Assembly: GCA_964404215.1 (NCBI GenBank)
Contig: CAYOJF010000030.1
Location: 1-50,420, forward strand
Origin: Aureispira sp964404215
GTDB lineage: Bacteria; Bacteroidota; Bacteroidia; Chitinophagales; Saprospiraceae
Direction: 5' to 3'
DNA length: 50,420 nucleotides
Each line of letters begins with the position of its first letter. The stretch's first letter is position 1. The position numbers and the translations under genes were made by a program. Positions 37,161 through 45,571 of this stretch are shown here, piece by piece. The notes below the pieces were generated by a model that did no database searches, was not told where the DNA came from, and saw only the letters and a program-made list of their open reading frames with translations.

Positions 37161-37234
37161 GGCGAGGTAGCTCAGGTGGTTAGAGCGTCGGATTCATAAC
37201 CCGGAGGTCGGGGGTTCAAGTCCCCCTCTCGCTA
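37161..37234 (+). tRNA. Elongator tRNA-Met (anticodon CAT)
   Basis: A 74-nucleotide cloverleaf: acceptor GGCGAGG with TCTCGCT (G-U at both ends), D arm GCTC/GAGC, anticodon loop TTCATAA with CAT at 37195-37197, T arm GGGGG-TTCAAGT-CCCCC, discriminator A at 37234; CCA is not encoded. The paired 1:72 position distinguishes it from the initiator tRNA at 20537. A tRNA-Ile with a modified CAT anticodon is the alternative, but its stems normally differ. Confidence 0.93.
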
Positions 37235-37240
37235 CAATAT

Positions 37241-37278
37241 AAAAGCACAAATAGTATCATACTATTTGTGCTTTTTTT
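37241..37278 (+). terminator. Terminator of tRNA-Met
   Basis: AAAAGCACAAATAGTA (37241-37256) pairs with TACTATTTGTGCTTTT (37260-37275) around a three-base loop, with T to 37278. Confidence 0.93.
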
Positions 37279-37349
37279 ATTGATCTAATTGATGTGATTC
37301 TTGTTGCTGTAAGAGAGCGTATATTTTTTTACACAAACATGGAGAGGAA

Positions 37350-37850
37350 ATGAAGCTACCAGAAATATTAGACCAGAAAGAGACCCAACAAAAAATTAGG
37401 AATAGTAATCTAGAGTCAATAGAACTACTTACACAAGTACTACTAGTTGGAGTCTTAATATTAGAAGGATGGGTATGTTGGTTTAGTTGGGATTATTTTA
37501 TTGTATTCATTTTATCCATTTCGTTTTCGATAGGAGCCATACAATATGTATGGAGGTGGAAAAGAATCACTCAATTACATGACAAACAGCTAGAGCAATC
37601 AGTATTGATTATCCCGAAAAGAACCAAATCTTTAAGGTGGTCTATTATGGCAGTAATTGCTCTTAAGACTATGGTTGTTCTATTTTTTGGACGTATTTTT
37701 TATTTTGGACTACAGGCAGGTATTTCTCTTACTGTTTTCCCTGCGTGGCAATTGTTATTACCTTTTATGAATTTGTTGTTGGTAATTTGTTTGCTGACTT
37801 ATCTTATACTAACTAAAAAAGCACAAGCAAATGGAAGGATTACTAGATGA
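37350..37850 (+). CDS. Small four-helix membrane protein, unknown, first of a related pair
   Basis: A 166-residue protein with about four hydrophobic helices, split by a central basic loop after YVWRWKRITQLHDKQLEQSV. No known family. It overlaps the next gene by 20 bases, so the two are translationally coupled. The second protein has the same topology and a matching aromatic-basic stretch at the same place, suggesting diverged paralogues that may work together, perhaps as a heteromer; this is inference. Confidence 0.6.
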   Translation: MKLPEILDQKETQQKIRNSNLESIELLTQVLLVGVLILEGWVCWFSWDYFIVFILSISFSIGAIQYVWRWKRITQLHDKQLEQSVLIIPKRTKSLRWSIMAVIALKTMVVLFFGRIFYFGLQAGISLTVFPAWQLLLPFMNLLLVICLLTYLILTKKAQANGRITR

Positions 37851-38328
37851 TAATTTGGGTAACAGAGCACCAATTAGGAATTTATTGATTGAAAGGATAG
37901 AGTATATTCTATTAATTGGATATGGATTATATGTAGTATGGGTGTCTTGTAGGATTATTTTTTATATCAATGCTTCAGATGAAGATCTCAGCATTTCACT
38001 TTCTACTTTTTTCTTTTTCCAAGAAGGGATTGTTATGGCAATGGTGTTATGGTGGCGGCAAATTACTATTAGATATGATTATTCTACTAGACAACAAGGA
38101 TTAAAAAAGCCTAAAGTGTTGCAATTGTTGCGATGGATAGGGGGGCTAGTGTCCTCTTATTCTGCGGGTAGTACGGCTATGGGGATGCTGAGTGTTCTTC
38201 TATCAGGGAGTAATTTTACGTTTTCATTCATTAGTTACCTAATCTTAACTTTAGGAGTCTTTGGACTGGATGTACTGGTGCTTAGATACCTTTATATTAC
38301 CAATAAAATTGAAAAAGCGATTCATTAA
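37831..38328 (+). CDS. Small four-helix membrane protein, unknown, second of a related pair
   Basis: A 165-residue protein with four predicted membrane helices and a basic central loop (LWWRQITIRYDYSTRQQGLKK and LLRW before helix 3), mirroring the preceding protein. It starts inside the last 20 bases of that gene. No signal peptide or recognisable domain. The M42 peptidase gene follows after 79 bases with its own promoter-like signal. Confidence 0.6.
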   Translation: MEGLLDDNLGNRAPIRNLLIERIEYILLIGYGLYVVWVSCRIIFYINASDEDLSISLSTFFFFQEGIVMAMVLWWRQITIRYDYSTRQQGLKKPKVLQLLRWIGGLVSSYSAGSTAMGMLSVLLSGSNFTFSFISYLILTLGVFGLDVLVLRYLYITNKIEKAIH

Positions 38329-38347
38329 ATTTTTACAGCAACACTTT

Positions 38348-38378
38348 TTTGATTATATTAATCTCAAATTAAAATTTG
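38348..38378 (+). promoter_or_regulatory. Likely promoter of the M42 peptidase gene
   Basis: TTTG (38348-38351), 19 bases, AAAATTTG (38371-38378): the first base of the -7 box deviates from TAnnTTTG. The ATG is 30 bases downstream. Confidence 0.5.
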
Positions 38379-38407
38379 CCACAATACCCTTAGAAATAAA
38401 ATAGAAA

Positions 38408-39469
38408 ATGATAGATATACCCTTACTTAAAGAATTCTGTAGAATTCCTGCTGCCCCTGGATTTGAACAACGATTACGTGCTGTGATTATGGAGATGGTC
38501 GAGCCTTATGTAGATGACTTATATACCGACGCTATGGGCAATGTATATGCAGTCAAAAAAGGAACGATACAAGGAGCAGATGCTAAACGCATTATGATTG
38601 GTGCCCACATGGATGAGATTAGCTTTATTGTGACACACATAGAGGATGGAGGCTTTATTCGCTTTCATACATTAGGTGGTTTTGATCCCAAAACACTTAC
38701 TTCGCAAAGAGTGATTGTACATGGGAAAGAAGACATTATGGGATGTATGGGGTGTAAACCTGTACATTTGATGTCCGCTTCAGAGAGAGGAAAGTCGATG
38801 GCAATCAAAGATTACTTTATTGATACTGGACTGACGAAAGAAGAAGTAGAAAAAATTGTGAGTGTAGGAGACCCTATCACTAGAGAACGAGCATTGATTG
38901 AAATGGGAAACTGTGTCAACTCAAAGTCTTTGGATAATCGTCTGGCAGTGTATATGCTTTTTGAAGCATTTAGAGAACTAAAGGATACGACGGTTCCTTA
39001 CGATGTGTATGGTGTTTTTACGGTGCAAGAGGAAATTGGAATCAGAGGAGCGAGTGTAGCAGCTCAGAAAGTCAATCCTCATTTTGGTTTTGGGATTGAT
39101 GTTACTATTGCATTTGATGTACCTGGAGCTCAAGGGCACGAAAAAATTACTTCACTAGGAGAGGGGGCAGCTATCAAAATTATGGATAGTTCGACTGTAT
39201 GTGATTATCGTATGGTACAGTTTATGAAAGATCAAGCCAATACCAATGATATCAAATGGCAGCCAGAAGTATTGACAGGTGGTGGAACAGATACAGCAGG
39301 TATACAACGGAGAGGAACTGATGGAGCAATAGCTGGATGTATTTCTGTTCCTTGTCGCAATGTCCACCAAACGATTGAAATGTCACATAAAGAAGATATA
39401 CGAGGTGGAATAGATTTGCTCAAGGCATGTCTGGTCAATATAAATGCACATGACTGGAGTTTTAAATAG
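38408..39469 (+). CDS. M42 family metallo-aminopeptidase
   Basis: A 353-residue cytoplasmic peptidase of the M42 (tetrahedral aminopeptidase / endoglucanase M) family, which trims peptides produced by proteases. The metal ligands and catalytic residues are in place: H67 in IGAHMDE, D in SKSLDNRLAVY, E-E in TVQEEIGIRGA, D in FGFGIDVT and H in PCRNVHQ. GGGTDTAG precedes the last ligand. Length is typical. Relatives have also been annotated as cellulases, but that activity is not supported by the family. The TetR gene follows after 52 bases. Confidence 0.95.
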   Translation: MIDIPLLKEFCRIPAAPGFEQRLRAVIMEMVEPYVDDLYTDAMGNVYAVKKGTIQGADAKRIMIGAHMDEISFIVTHIEDGGFIRFHTLGGFDPKTLTSQRVIVHGKEDIMGCMGCKPVHLMSASERGKSMAIKDYFIDTGLTKEEVEKIVSVGDPITRERALIEMGNCVNSKSLDNRLAVYMLFEAFRELKDTTVPYDVYGVFTVQEEIGIRGASVAAQKVNPHFGFGIDVTIAFDVPGAQGHEKITSLGEGAAIKIMDSSTVCDYRMVQFMKDQANTNDIKWQPEVLTGGGTDTAGIQRRGTDGAIAGCISVPCRNVHQTIEMSHKEDIRGGIDLLKACLVNINAHDWSFK

Positions 39470-39521
39470 AGCATAAACTTTACTAGATACATTACTTCCC
39501 CTCTATAGAACACCTTAAAAA

Positions 39522-40148
39522 ATGAGTAGCGTGAAAAAAGAATCTACAGAAGAAAAAATACTAGAGTCTGCTAAAAAAATATTTTACCAAAAAGGGCTCA
39601 AAGGAGCTAGAATGCAAGAGATTGCAGATGATGCTAATGTCAATAAGGCAATGTTGCATTATTATTTTAGATCTAAGGACAAATTGTTTGATAAAGTATT
39701 CGAACAAAGTGTACAGAGTGTCGCTCCTGTACTGATGAATGTATTTTTAGAAGAATCGGAATTAGATGCTAAAATCAATAACTTGGTAGAAATTTTAATC
39801 AACTTATTCTTAAAAGAGCCTTATTTGTCCAATTTCATTGTCAATGAGTTGAGCCAAAACCCTGATAAATTATACCGAAATGTAATGGATTCTGAAGGTG
39901 GGTTGATTGGTCAAATCATACCTGTTATCAACGAACAATTGCAAACAGGTATTGAAAAAGGGGTCGTCAAAAATGACATCAAACCAGCAGAGTTGATTTT
40001 AAATATCATGTCTCTATGTTTATTGCCTATTATGGCACAAGGTGTGCTCCAAAAAACATTGGGCATAGACGATCATCGCATGGAACGCTTTATGGAAAAA
40101 CGAAAACAAACGGTAACAACATTTGTCTTAGCTGCAATTAAGCCTTAA
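39522..40148 (+). CDS. TetR/AcrR family transcriptional regulator
   Basis: A 208-residue regulator. The N-terminal helix-turn-helix (about 10-55) is typical: EEKILESAKKIFYQKG, then ARMQEIADDANVNKAMLHYYF and RSKDKLFDKVFEQ. The C-terminal helical ligand domain is diverged, so the effector is unknown. TetR regulators usually repress neighbouring or divergent genes, but no efflux pump is adjacent. The gene ends before a long hairpin at 40176-40214. Confidence 0.93.
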   Translation: MSSVKKESTEEKILESAKKIFYQKGLKGARMQEIADDANVNKAMLHYYFRSKDKLFDKVFEQSVQSVAPVLMNVFLEESELDAKINNLVEILINLFLKEPYLSNFIVNELSQNPDKLYRNVMDSEGGLIGQIIPVINEQLQTGIEKGVVKNDIKPAELILNIMSLCLLPIMAQGVLQKTLGIDDHRMERFMEKRKQTVTTFVLAAIKP

Positions 40149-40175
40149 GGAGATGGTTACGAATACAGATGAAAT

Positions 40176-40214
40176 AAGAAAGCGAGCAAGAAATATTTTC
40201 TTGTTCGCTTTCTT
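40176..40214 (+). terminator. Hairpin downstream of the TetR gene
   Basis: AAGAAAGCGAGCAAGAAA (40176-40193) pairs with TTTCTTGTTCGCTTTCTT (40197-40214) with one G-T pair and a TAT loop. No long T tract, but the stem lies between convergent genes and can serve both. Confidence 0.75.
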
Positions 40215-40243
40215 ATTACGCTTTATGTGTCATGCCTCAATTG

Positions 40244-40654
40244 CTAGTCTTCAGTAAAATGATAATGAATATAAACTTGTTTATTGTAAGATATAAAACT
40301 AGTAAGTTCTTTGATTTCCATATATAGATGAGGTGATCTATAGCCTTGATGGGGAGTATATTTATACATCATAAAATATAGCAGCCAGTTTTCGTTATTT
40401 GTAGGTGTTATGATAACTGGTTTTTCTACTCGTCGCAATATGGTATTGGGTGCTTTATATTGGTAGATGAAATAATTATTAGTATTATCTTTTGCAACAA
40501 TCTGCAATGGAATTTTGAGACTGTTTTCAGTAGTACTTTCAAGGAGGCTTTTAGAGATATTGTAATGAATAACTACAGGCGTATCAGATGCAATTAATTT
40601 TTCTAAATTAATTTCGAGGGTATCCAATTGAGCAAAAGTGTTATTACTACACAA
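40244..40654 (-). CDS. Small exported protein with an interrupted signal peptide
   Basis: The mature part (DTLEINLEKLIASDTPVVIHYN to the end, about 125 residues) is not a family I recognise. Upstream of it, in frame, lies a hydrophobic run LLLLFLLCSNNTFA before Q, a clear signal-peptide core, but the only upstream in-frame ATG (40699) is separated from it by a TGA at 40673-40675. The open frame can only start at non-ATG codons (TTG at 40654 shown here). Either a rare start codon is used, the gene has suffered a nonsense mutation, or there is a sequence error. Confidence 0.5.
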   Translation of the reverse strand: MCSNNTFAQLDTLEINLEKLIASDTPVVIHYNISKSLLESTTENSLKIPLQIVAKDNTNNYFIYQYKAPNTILRRVEKPVIITPTNNENWLLYFMMYKYTPHQGYRSPHLYMEIKELTSFISYNKQVYIHYHFTED

Positions 40655-40761
40655 AAGAAATAATAACAGTAATCAATAGTGTAACTGAAGAAAACACATG
40701 CAATGTGATTTTTTTGAAGAAAAGTAGGAGCCAACAAATAAATCAACAAAGATTAAACCAC

Positions 40762-40796
40762 AAAAAAAGCTACCAAAGGAAAAATCCCTTAGTAGC
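40762..40796 (-). terminator. Terminator of htpG
   Basis: On the minus strand GCTAC-TAAGG pairs with CCTT-TG-GTAGC (40769-40796), followed by seven T (A at 40762-40768). Confidence 0.75.
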
Positions 40797-40825
40797 CTTC
40801 GCTATATATTATAGGTTATTTGAAC

Positions 40826-42682
40826 TTACTTCATCAAATCAATTGATTTTTTGACAAAATTAGTCAGTTCAGCACCTTTCAGCATACTATTTTGGAGACG
40901 AGCCAGATCAAACAAATGTTTTGCCTTTGATTCATCCTTATCTTTCAGAATATCGCTTACTACTTCGTGATTAGTATTGACCACAACATTGTACATATCT
41001 CCCATGTTCATACTCATGCCTTGCATAGCAGACATTTCTGCCATACGACGCATAAACTCAGGACGAGTAATCAAGATAGGTTGTTCTGTTGGAGATAAAG
41101 CTTCCATTTTGACTGTAGCTCCAGGAGTGGTAACACATTTTTTGAAGAGTTCTTCTAGTTCAGTTTGTTGCTCTTCTGATAGGACAGACTCACGGGTTTC
41201 ATCTTTTTCAATAAGGTTATCAACGGTATCAGAATCAACTCGCACGAAAGACAACTCGGTCATCTTACGTTCCAATCCTTGTATGAAGTGGACATCAATC
41301 ATAGTATCCAGTTTCAATACATCGTATCCAACTTGTTTAGCTGCTTGGATATAAGCATCCTGTTCTTCTATATCGCTACTGTAGAGCACTACTGTACGAT
41401 TGTTTTTGTCAACTTGATTTGTATTGATTTTTTCTTGGTACTCTTCTATGGTAAAGTGTTCCCCATCTACATTTTCGAGTAGGAGGAATTTGGTGGCTTT
41501 TTCGGCAAATTTTTCTTCTGTTACGAAACCATATTTGACAAATACACCCATATTATCCCACTTGCTAGTGAAGCTTTCTCTTTCTTTGCGGAATAATTCA
41601 CCTAACTTATCAGCTACTTTACGAGTAATGTATTCAGTGATTTTTTTCACATTGTGATCACTCTGTAAGTAAGAACGAGATACATTCAATGGAATATCTG
41701 GTGAATCAATCACACCATGTAATAGTGTCAAAAATTCTGGAATGATTTCTTTTACCTCATCCGTTACGAATACCTGATTAGAGTACAAGTGTATTTTGTT
41801 GCGTTGTACTTCGAGTTGGTTACCCAATTTAGGAAAATACAAAATACCCGTCAAATCAAATGGGTAGTCAATATTGAGGTGTACCCAGAACAATGGTGGC
41901 TCACCTGTAGGGAACATTTCTTTGTAAAATGCTTGGTAATCTTCGTCTGTTAGTTCACTAGGAGATTTTTTCCATGCTGGATTAGGATTATTGATTACAT
42001 TAGGTACTTCGATTGCTTTTTTCTCTTCTGTACCATCTTCTTTTGTAATCGTTTCGTCTGTATATTCAGTACGTGTACCAAATTCTATTTCTACTGGCAA
42101 GAATTTACAGTATTTTTCTAGTAAGCTAGAAATACGATGCTGCTGTAGAAATTCATTGCTTTCTTCTGAGATGTGTAATACGATATCAGTACCATGGGTC
42201 TCTTTTTCTACTTCTTCGAGTGTATATTCTGGATCACCAGTACAAGACCATTTGACAGCTTGCTCACCATCTCTATAAGATTTAGTGATGACATCTACAT
42301 TATCTGCGACCATGAAGGCAGAGTAAAAACCAAGACCAAAGTGTCCAATAACAGAGGCATCGTCTTGATATTTTTCAACGAACTCTTGTGCCGAAGAAAA
42401 AGCAACTTGGTTTAAGTATTTTTTTACTTCTTCTTCATTCATACCGATTCCTCGGTCCGAAATAGTCAATGTTTTGTTGTCAGCATCAATTAATATTCTG
42501 ATACGTGTATCATCTAATTCAAAATTTACTTCGCCTCTTCTTGCTAGTGTTTTTAATTTAGATGTAGCGTCAGTTGCGTTTGCAATCAATTCACGCAAGA
42601 AAATCTCGTGATCAGAGTACAAGAATTTTTTGATAATTGGAAAAATATTTTCCGTTTGTACAGAAATATTACCCTTTTGCAT
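40826..42682 (-). CDS. htpG: Hsp90 molecular chaperone HtpG
   Basis: A 618-residue Hsp90, near the length of E. coli HtpG (624). The N-terminal ATPase domain shows FLRELIANATDATSKLK (with the catalytic E and the ATP-contacting N), ISDRGIGMN and GHFGLGFYSAFMVAD. The middle domain has WVHLNIDYPFDLTGILYFP and the catalytic arginine motif IPLNVSRSYLQSD. The C-terminal dimerisation domain follows. It folds client proteins in the cytoplasm. The start is the ATG at 42682 (MQKGNISVQTENIF). I see no CIRCE element upstream; two small hairpins lie in the leader (42716-42760). Confidence 0.97.
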   Translation of the reverse strand: MQKGNISVQTENIFPIIKKFLYSDHEIFLRELIANATDATSKLKTLARRGEVNFELDDTRIRILIDADNKTLTISDRGIGMNEEEVKKYLNQVAFSSAQEFVEKYQDDASVIGHFGLGFYSAFMVADNVDVITKSYRDGEQAVKWSCTGDPEYTLEEVEKETHGTDIVLHISEESNEFLQQHRISSLLEKYCKFLPVEIEFGTRTEYTDETITKEDGTEEKKAIEVPNVINNPNPAWKKSPSELTDEDYQAFYKEMFPTGEPPLFWVHLNIDYPFDLTGILYFPKLGNQLEVQRNKIHLYSNQVFVTDEVKEIIPEFLTLLHGVIDSPDIPLNVSRSYLQSDHNVKKITEYITRKVADKLGELFRKERESFTSKWDNMGVFVKYGFVTEEKFAEKATKFLLLENVDGEHFTIEEYQEKINTNQVDKNNRTVVLYSSDIEEQDAYIQAAKQVGYDVLKLDTMIDVHFIQGLERKMTELSFVRVDSDTVDNLIEKDETRESVLSEEQQTELEELFKKCVTTPGATVKMEALSPTEQPILITRPEFMRRMAEMSAMQGMSMNMGDMYNVVVNTNHEVVSDILKDKDESKAKHLFDLARLQNSMLKGAELTNFVKKSIDLMK

Positions 42683-42981
42683 AATGCTTTATTTTTTAAG
42701 TTAAAGAAGTTTTTTATGAAAAATTGTTTGGAACAATTTCTAAAAATAAAGAGGAACCCCTCTATTTTTTACAAGCACTCTATTTTCAAAAGCTATTCCA
42801 CACCAGTAAATGCTGTCAAAATGACTAGTCAACTGTCAATTGTACCAATACAGTAGGAACTAACTGTCACCTTTTAAGATTATAGTAACAAGTAAAAGTG
42901 GTTACTTCTGATAAGCACACACCATTTTAATAGACAAATAACATCTATAATAATAACTAGAAACTAAACAATATAGATAAT

Positions 42982-45063
42982 ATGAAATTACACTCCAATA
43001 AAAATATTCCATTGGTACTACTATTTATGATAGGGACTATCTTTATGAGCTATGGTCAAGATAACTTGTCTTATAGAATTCCATTTGAAACGGCAAAATC
43101 TAAACTGCCACAATCTGTTATGGACACTCTAATTAATCAACTCCAAACTTGGAAGGATTACAAAATAGTACTAGAAGGACATACCGATAATATAGGTGAT
43201 GCTGAATATAATCAAAATCTATCGCAAGCAAGGGTAGAAGAGATTCAATCTATTTTGGTAGAGAATGAAATTGATACAGGACGAATTGTCTTATTGGCTA
43301 GTGGTGCGACCAAACCTATTGCTACCAATGATACTCCAGAAGGAAGAGCTCAGAATAGGAGGGTAGATATATTGCTAACGACTAAAGTGATGGATGAAAC
43401 GCTTGTAATCGAAAAGAAAAGAGCACTCAATGAAAAACTACAGACATTAATGAGTAAAAAGGGAATGACTCATCGTATCAATCCTAATAGGGAACAAACG
43501 ATTGTAGCCAAACAAGGAACAAGAGTAACTGTCCCAGCTAACGCATTTGATGTTCCAGAGGGGGCAAAAGTCTTACTCAAAGTAACAGAAGTTTATCGTA
43601 AGTCAGATATGATATTGAATAATCTATCGACCGTCTCTAATGGACGAGCATTAGAAACAGGAGGAATGATAAAAATAGAAGCTTTTGCAGATGGTGAAGC
43701 AATAGAACTGAGAGACGGAATGGAATTAGACGTAGAGGTCCCAACAGAAGAAGTAGAAGATGAAATGCAGCTTTTTGCATCAGAAATAGCGGAAGATGGC
43801 AGTGTCAATTGGGTGCAGCCACAGCCATTGGCAAGACAAACAGTATATCAACCACCTTCTCGTTTGGATTGGTCACTAGACCGCTACAAGATGGCCTATA
43901 TCCCCTTTAAAGAAGCCGAGCCTAGAGAACCTATATTCCGAAGAAAACCTAAAAAAGTTGATAGCACCGAATACTATCGATTGCTGGATCGAAAACGAGA
44001 ACTGGAAGAAAATCCGTATAAGAGTTACAAACGTTACAAAACAGTGAAGGGTGTTTTGGGAAAACGTAAAGTAAAAAAATCAAATAAAGATTCTATTGCT
44101 TATCTGGATGATGTCAAACGAATGATTAAGAGTGTCGAGGGAAAGATTGGAGGTCAAATGAATAGAATACGTGAGTTACATGCAGATCACGTTATTTATC
44201 AACGTTTTTTGGAAAGGCTTAAAGAGCATGATGCTTGGGCTGCCCGAAGAGATAGCAATTATTTATTGAATCTACCTATAGCGACTAAGCATAGGAATAT
44301 GCATGGGATGCAACGCTACTCAAAGGCACTTAAAGAGAAAGAGTATTACGAATACTGGTCAAAGATTTATAATACTCCGATTAAGAATAGTTACGATTAT
44401 AATGAGATAGTTATGAGTGAATGGGGAGATAGTTTGTTATGCTACAAAGCAATGGCAGAAAAAGATACTGGAGCAGTGCACTTAATGGGGCGTTATAAAT
44501 ATGTAGAACGGTTAATGGTTGCTATTCATCAAGCAGAAACAGTAGAAGAGGCTTATATTGCTCATTGTAAATATAGAGATTATATAAAATACAAAATAAG
44601 AGCAGATGAGCTAGGAATTACCATAGAAGAAGCGATTAGGAGAGAGCAAATTGAACGAAAGTGGCAAGAAGAGTCTAGTTATCTATTCCGTACGGCAAAT
44701 TTAGGAAGCTATATCAATTGTGATTTTTTCCCACGAATGGCTCCTGATGAATTACTAGTAACTGCTGAATTGGAAATTCCAGATTCTATAGGAGTGACTA
44801 AAACAATGATGGTATTTGAGAATTATAATACTGTAATGGAAGCAGACATTAATTCATATTTTCATAAATGTAGTTGGAGAAATATTCCCCTAGATGAACC
44901 TGTAAAAGTAGTATCTATTTATATGGATGAAGAAGGTCAAATGCATGTTGCAATGCAAAAGCTAAATGTACAACGATCCCTATCAGCACTCGACTATAAG
45001 CCGATGACAGAAGTGGAATTCCTTAGATTACTGTCTGGTGTCAATGATATTGTCGCTCGATAA
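42982..45063 (+). CDS. N-terminal OmpA-domain and ZU5-like protein, copy A
   Basis: A 693-residue exported protein. The signal peptide ends near GQ26. An OmpA-like peptidoglycan-binding domain follows (about 28-135), with LEGHTDN (D69, N70) and GRAQNRRV (R127). A ZU5-like beta domain lies at about 170-280 (VTVPANAF...LETGGMIKIEA). Next are a long charged helical region (about 330-600) with basic repeats, and a conserved C-terminal beta domain (about 575-690). Placing OmpA at the N-terminus is unusual; it is normally C-terminal. I infer a periplasmic protein anchored to peptidoglycan that displays or connects the rest of the molecule. It has 33-45% visible similarity by eye to the gene at 45572, with which it forms a tandem family. 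Confidence 0.85.
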   Translation: MKLHSNKNIPLVLLFMIGTIFMSYGQDNLSYRIPFETAKSKLPQSVMDTLINQLQTWKDYKIVLEGHTDNIGDAEYNQNLSQARVEEIQSILVENEIDTGRIVLLASGATKPIATNDTPEGRAQNRRVDILLTTKVMDETLVIEKKRALNEKLQTLMSKKGMTHRINPNREQTIVAKQGTRVTVPANAFDVPEGAKVLLKVTEVYRKSDMILNNLSTVSNGRALETGGMIKIEAFADGEAIELRDGMELDVEVPTEEVEDEMQLFASEIAEDGSVNWVQPQPLARQTVYQPPSRLDWSLDRYKMAYIPFKEAEPREPIFRRKPKKVDSTEYYRLLDRKRELEENPYKSYKRYKTVKGVLGKRKVKKSNKDSIAYLDDVKRMIKSVEGKIGGQMNRIRELHADHVIYQRFLERLKEHDAWAARRDSNYLLNLPIATKHRNMHGMQRYSKALKEKEYYEYWSKIYNTPIKNSYDYNEIVMSEWGDSLLCYKAMAEKDTGAVHLMGRYKYVERLMVAIHQAETVEEAYIAHCKYRDYIKYKIRADELGITIEEAIRREQIERKWQEESSYLFRTANLGSYINCDFFPRMAPDELLVTAELEIPDSIGVTKTMMVFENYNTVMEADINSYFHKCSWRNIPLDEPVKVVSIYMDEEGQMHVAMQKLNVQRSLSALDYKPMTEVEFLRLLSGVNDIVAR

Positions 45064-45154
45064 GCACCTCTAATAGATTTTTTGAAAAGGGTACTATCAT
45101 CGGTTTATGCAAGAGAAACCCATAAATATCCTATTCACCCACATCCATTATAGA

Positions 45155-45490
45155 ATGTCTAGAAGATTCAATAAACGATTACTCATTGTTCTGTTACTAT
45201 TTTTTTTCGTGAAAATTAGCAATGCTCAGACAGAAGTAAACTTTACGTTACATTTTGAAACTGCTCAGAGTGTTATTCCTGATTCCATTATGAATCAATT
45301 GTTGGTTTCTGCTAATAAATGGAAGGAGTACGATATTCTACTACAAGGACATACGGATAACATAGGTACTGCATTATCGAATCAAAAACTATCAGAAGAA
45401 CGTGTACTAGAAGTAAAAGCAATTCTTATTAACCAAGGTATTGACGAAAATAGAATACAAACAAAAGCATGGGTTGAAGAGACTTTTTAA
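45155..45490 (+). CDS. Truncated OmpA-domain paralogue (OmpA part only)
   Basis: A 111-residue product: a signal peptide (MSRRFNKRLLIVLLLFFFVK, then ISNAQ) and a partial OmpA domain (LLQGHTDNIGT...LSEERVLEVKAILINQGIDENRIQTKAW). It ends at a TAA exactly where the flanking paralogues continue with the FGAKKPI segment, so it lacks the final strand, the NRRV-type arginine and everything downstream. The following 80 bases stay open in one frame but show no similarity to the paralogues. It lies between the two full-length copies in the same orientation. Either a decayed duplicate or a small standalone peptidoglycan-binding protein. Confidence 0.65.
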   Translation: MSRRFNKRLLIVLLLFFFVKISNAQTEVNFTLHFETAQSVIPDSIMNQLLVSANKWKEYDILLQGHTDNIGTALSNQKLSEERVLEVKAILINQGIDENRIQTKAWVEETF

Positions 45491-45571
45491 GCAACTTCGA
45501 TACTGCGAATCTATACCGCTCCCTTTTTTACTAAAAACGAACCCTACACAAATTTTAACCCTAAATTTAAT

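Noticed and set aside
42683..42981. CIRCE heat-shock element upstream of htpG
   Set aside because: A GCACTC half-site exists near 42775, but the required inverted partner GAGTGC is absent.
45480..45571. Frameshift repair joining the truncated OmpA copy to a longer paralogue-like tail
   Set aside because: The other frames after the stop show no similarity to the paralogues, so a single frameshift does not explain the truncation.
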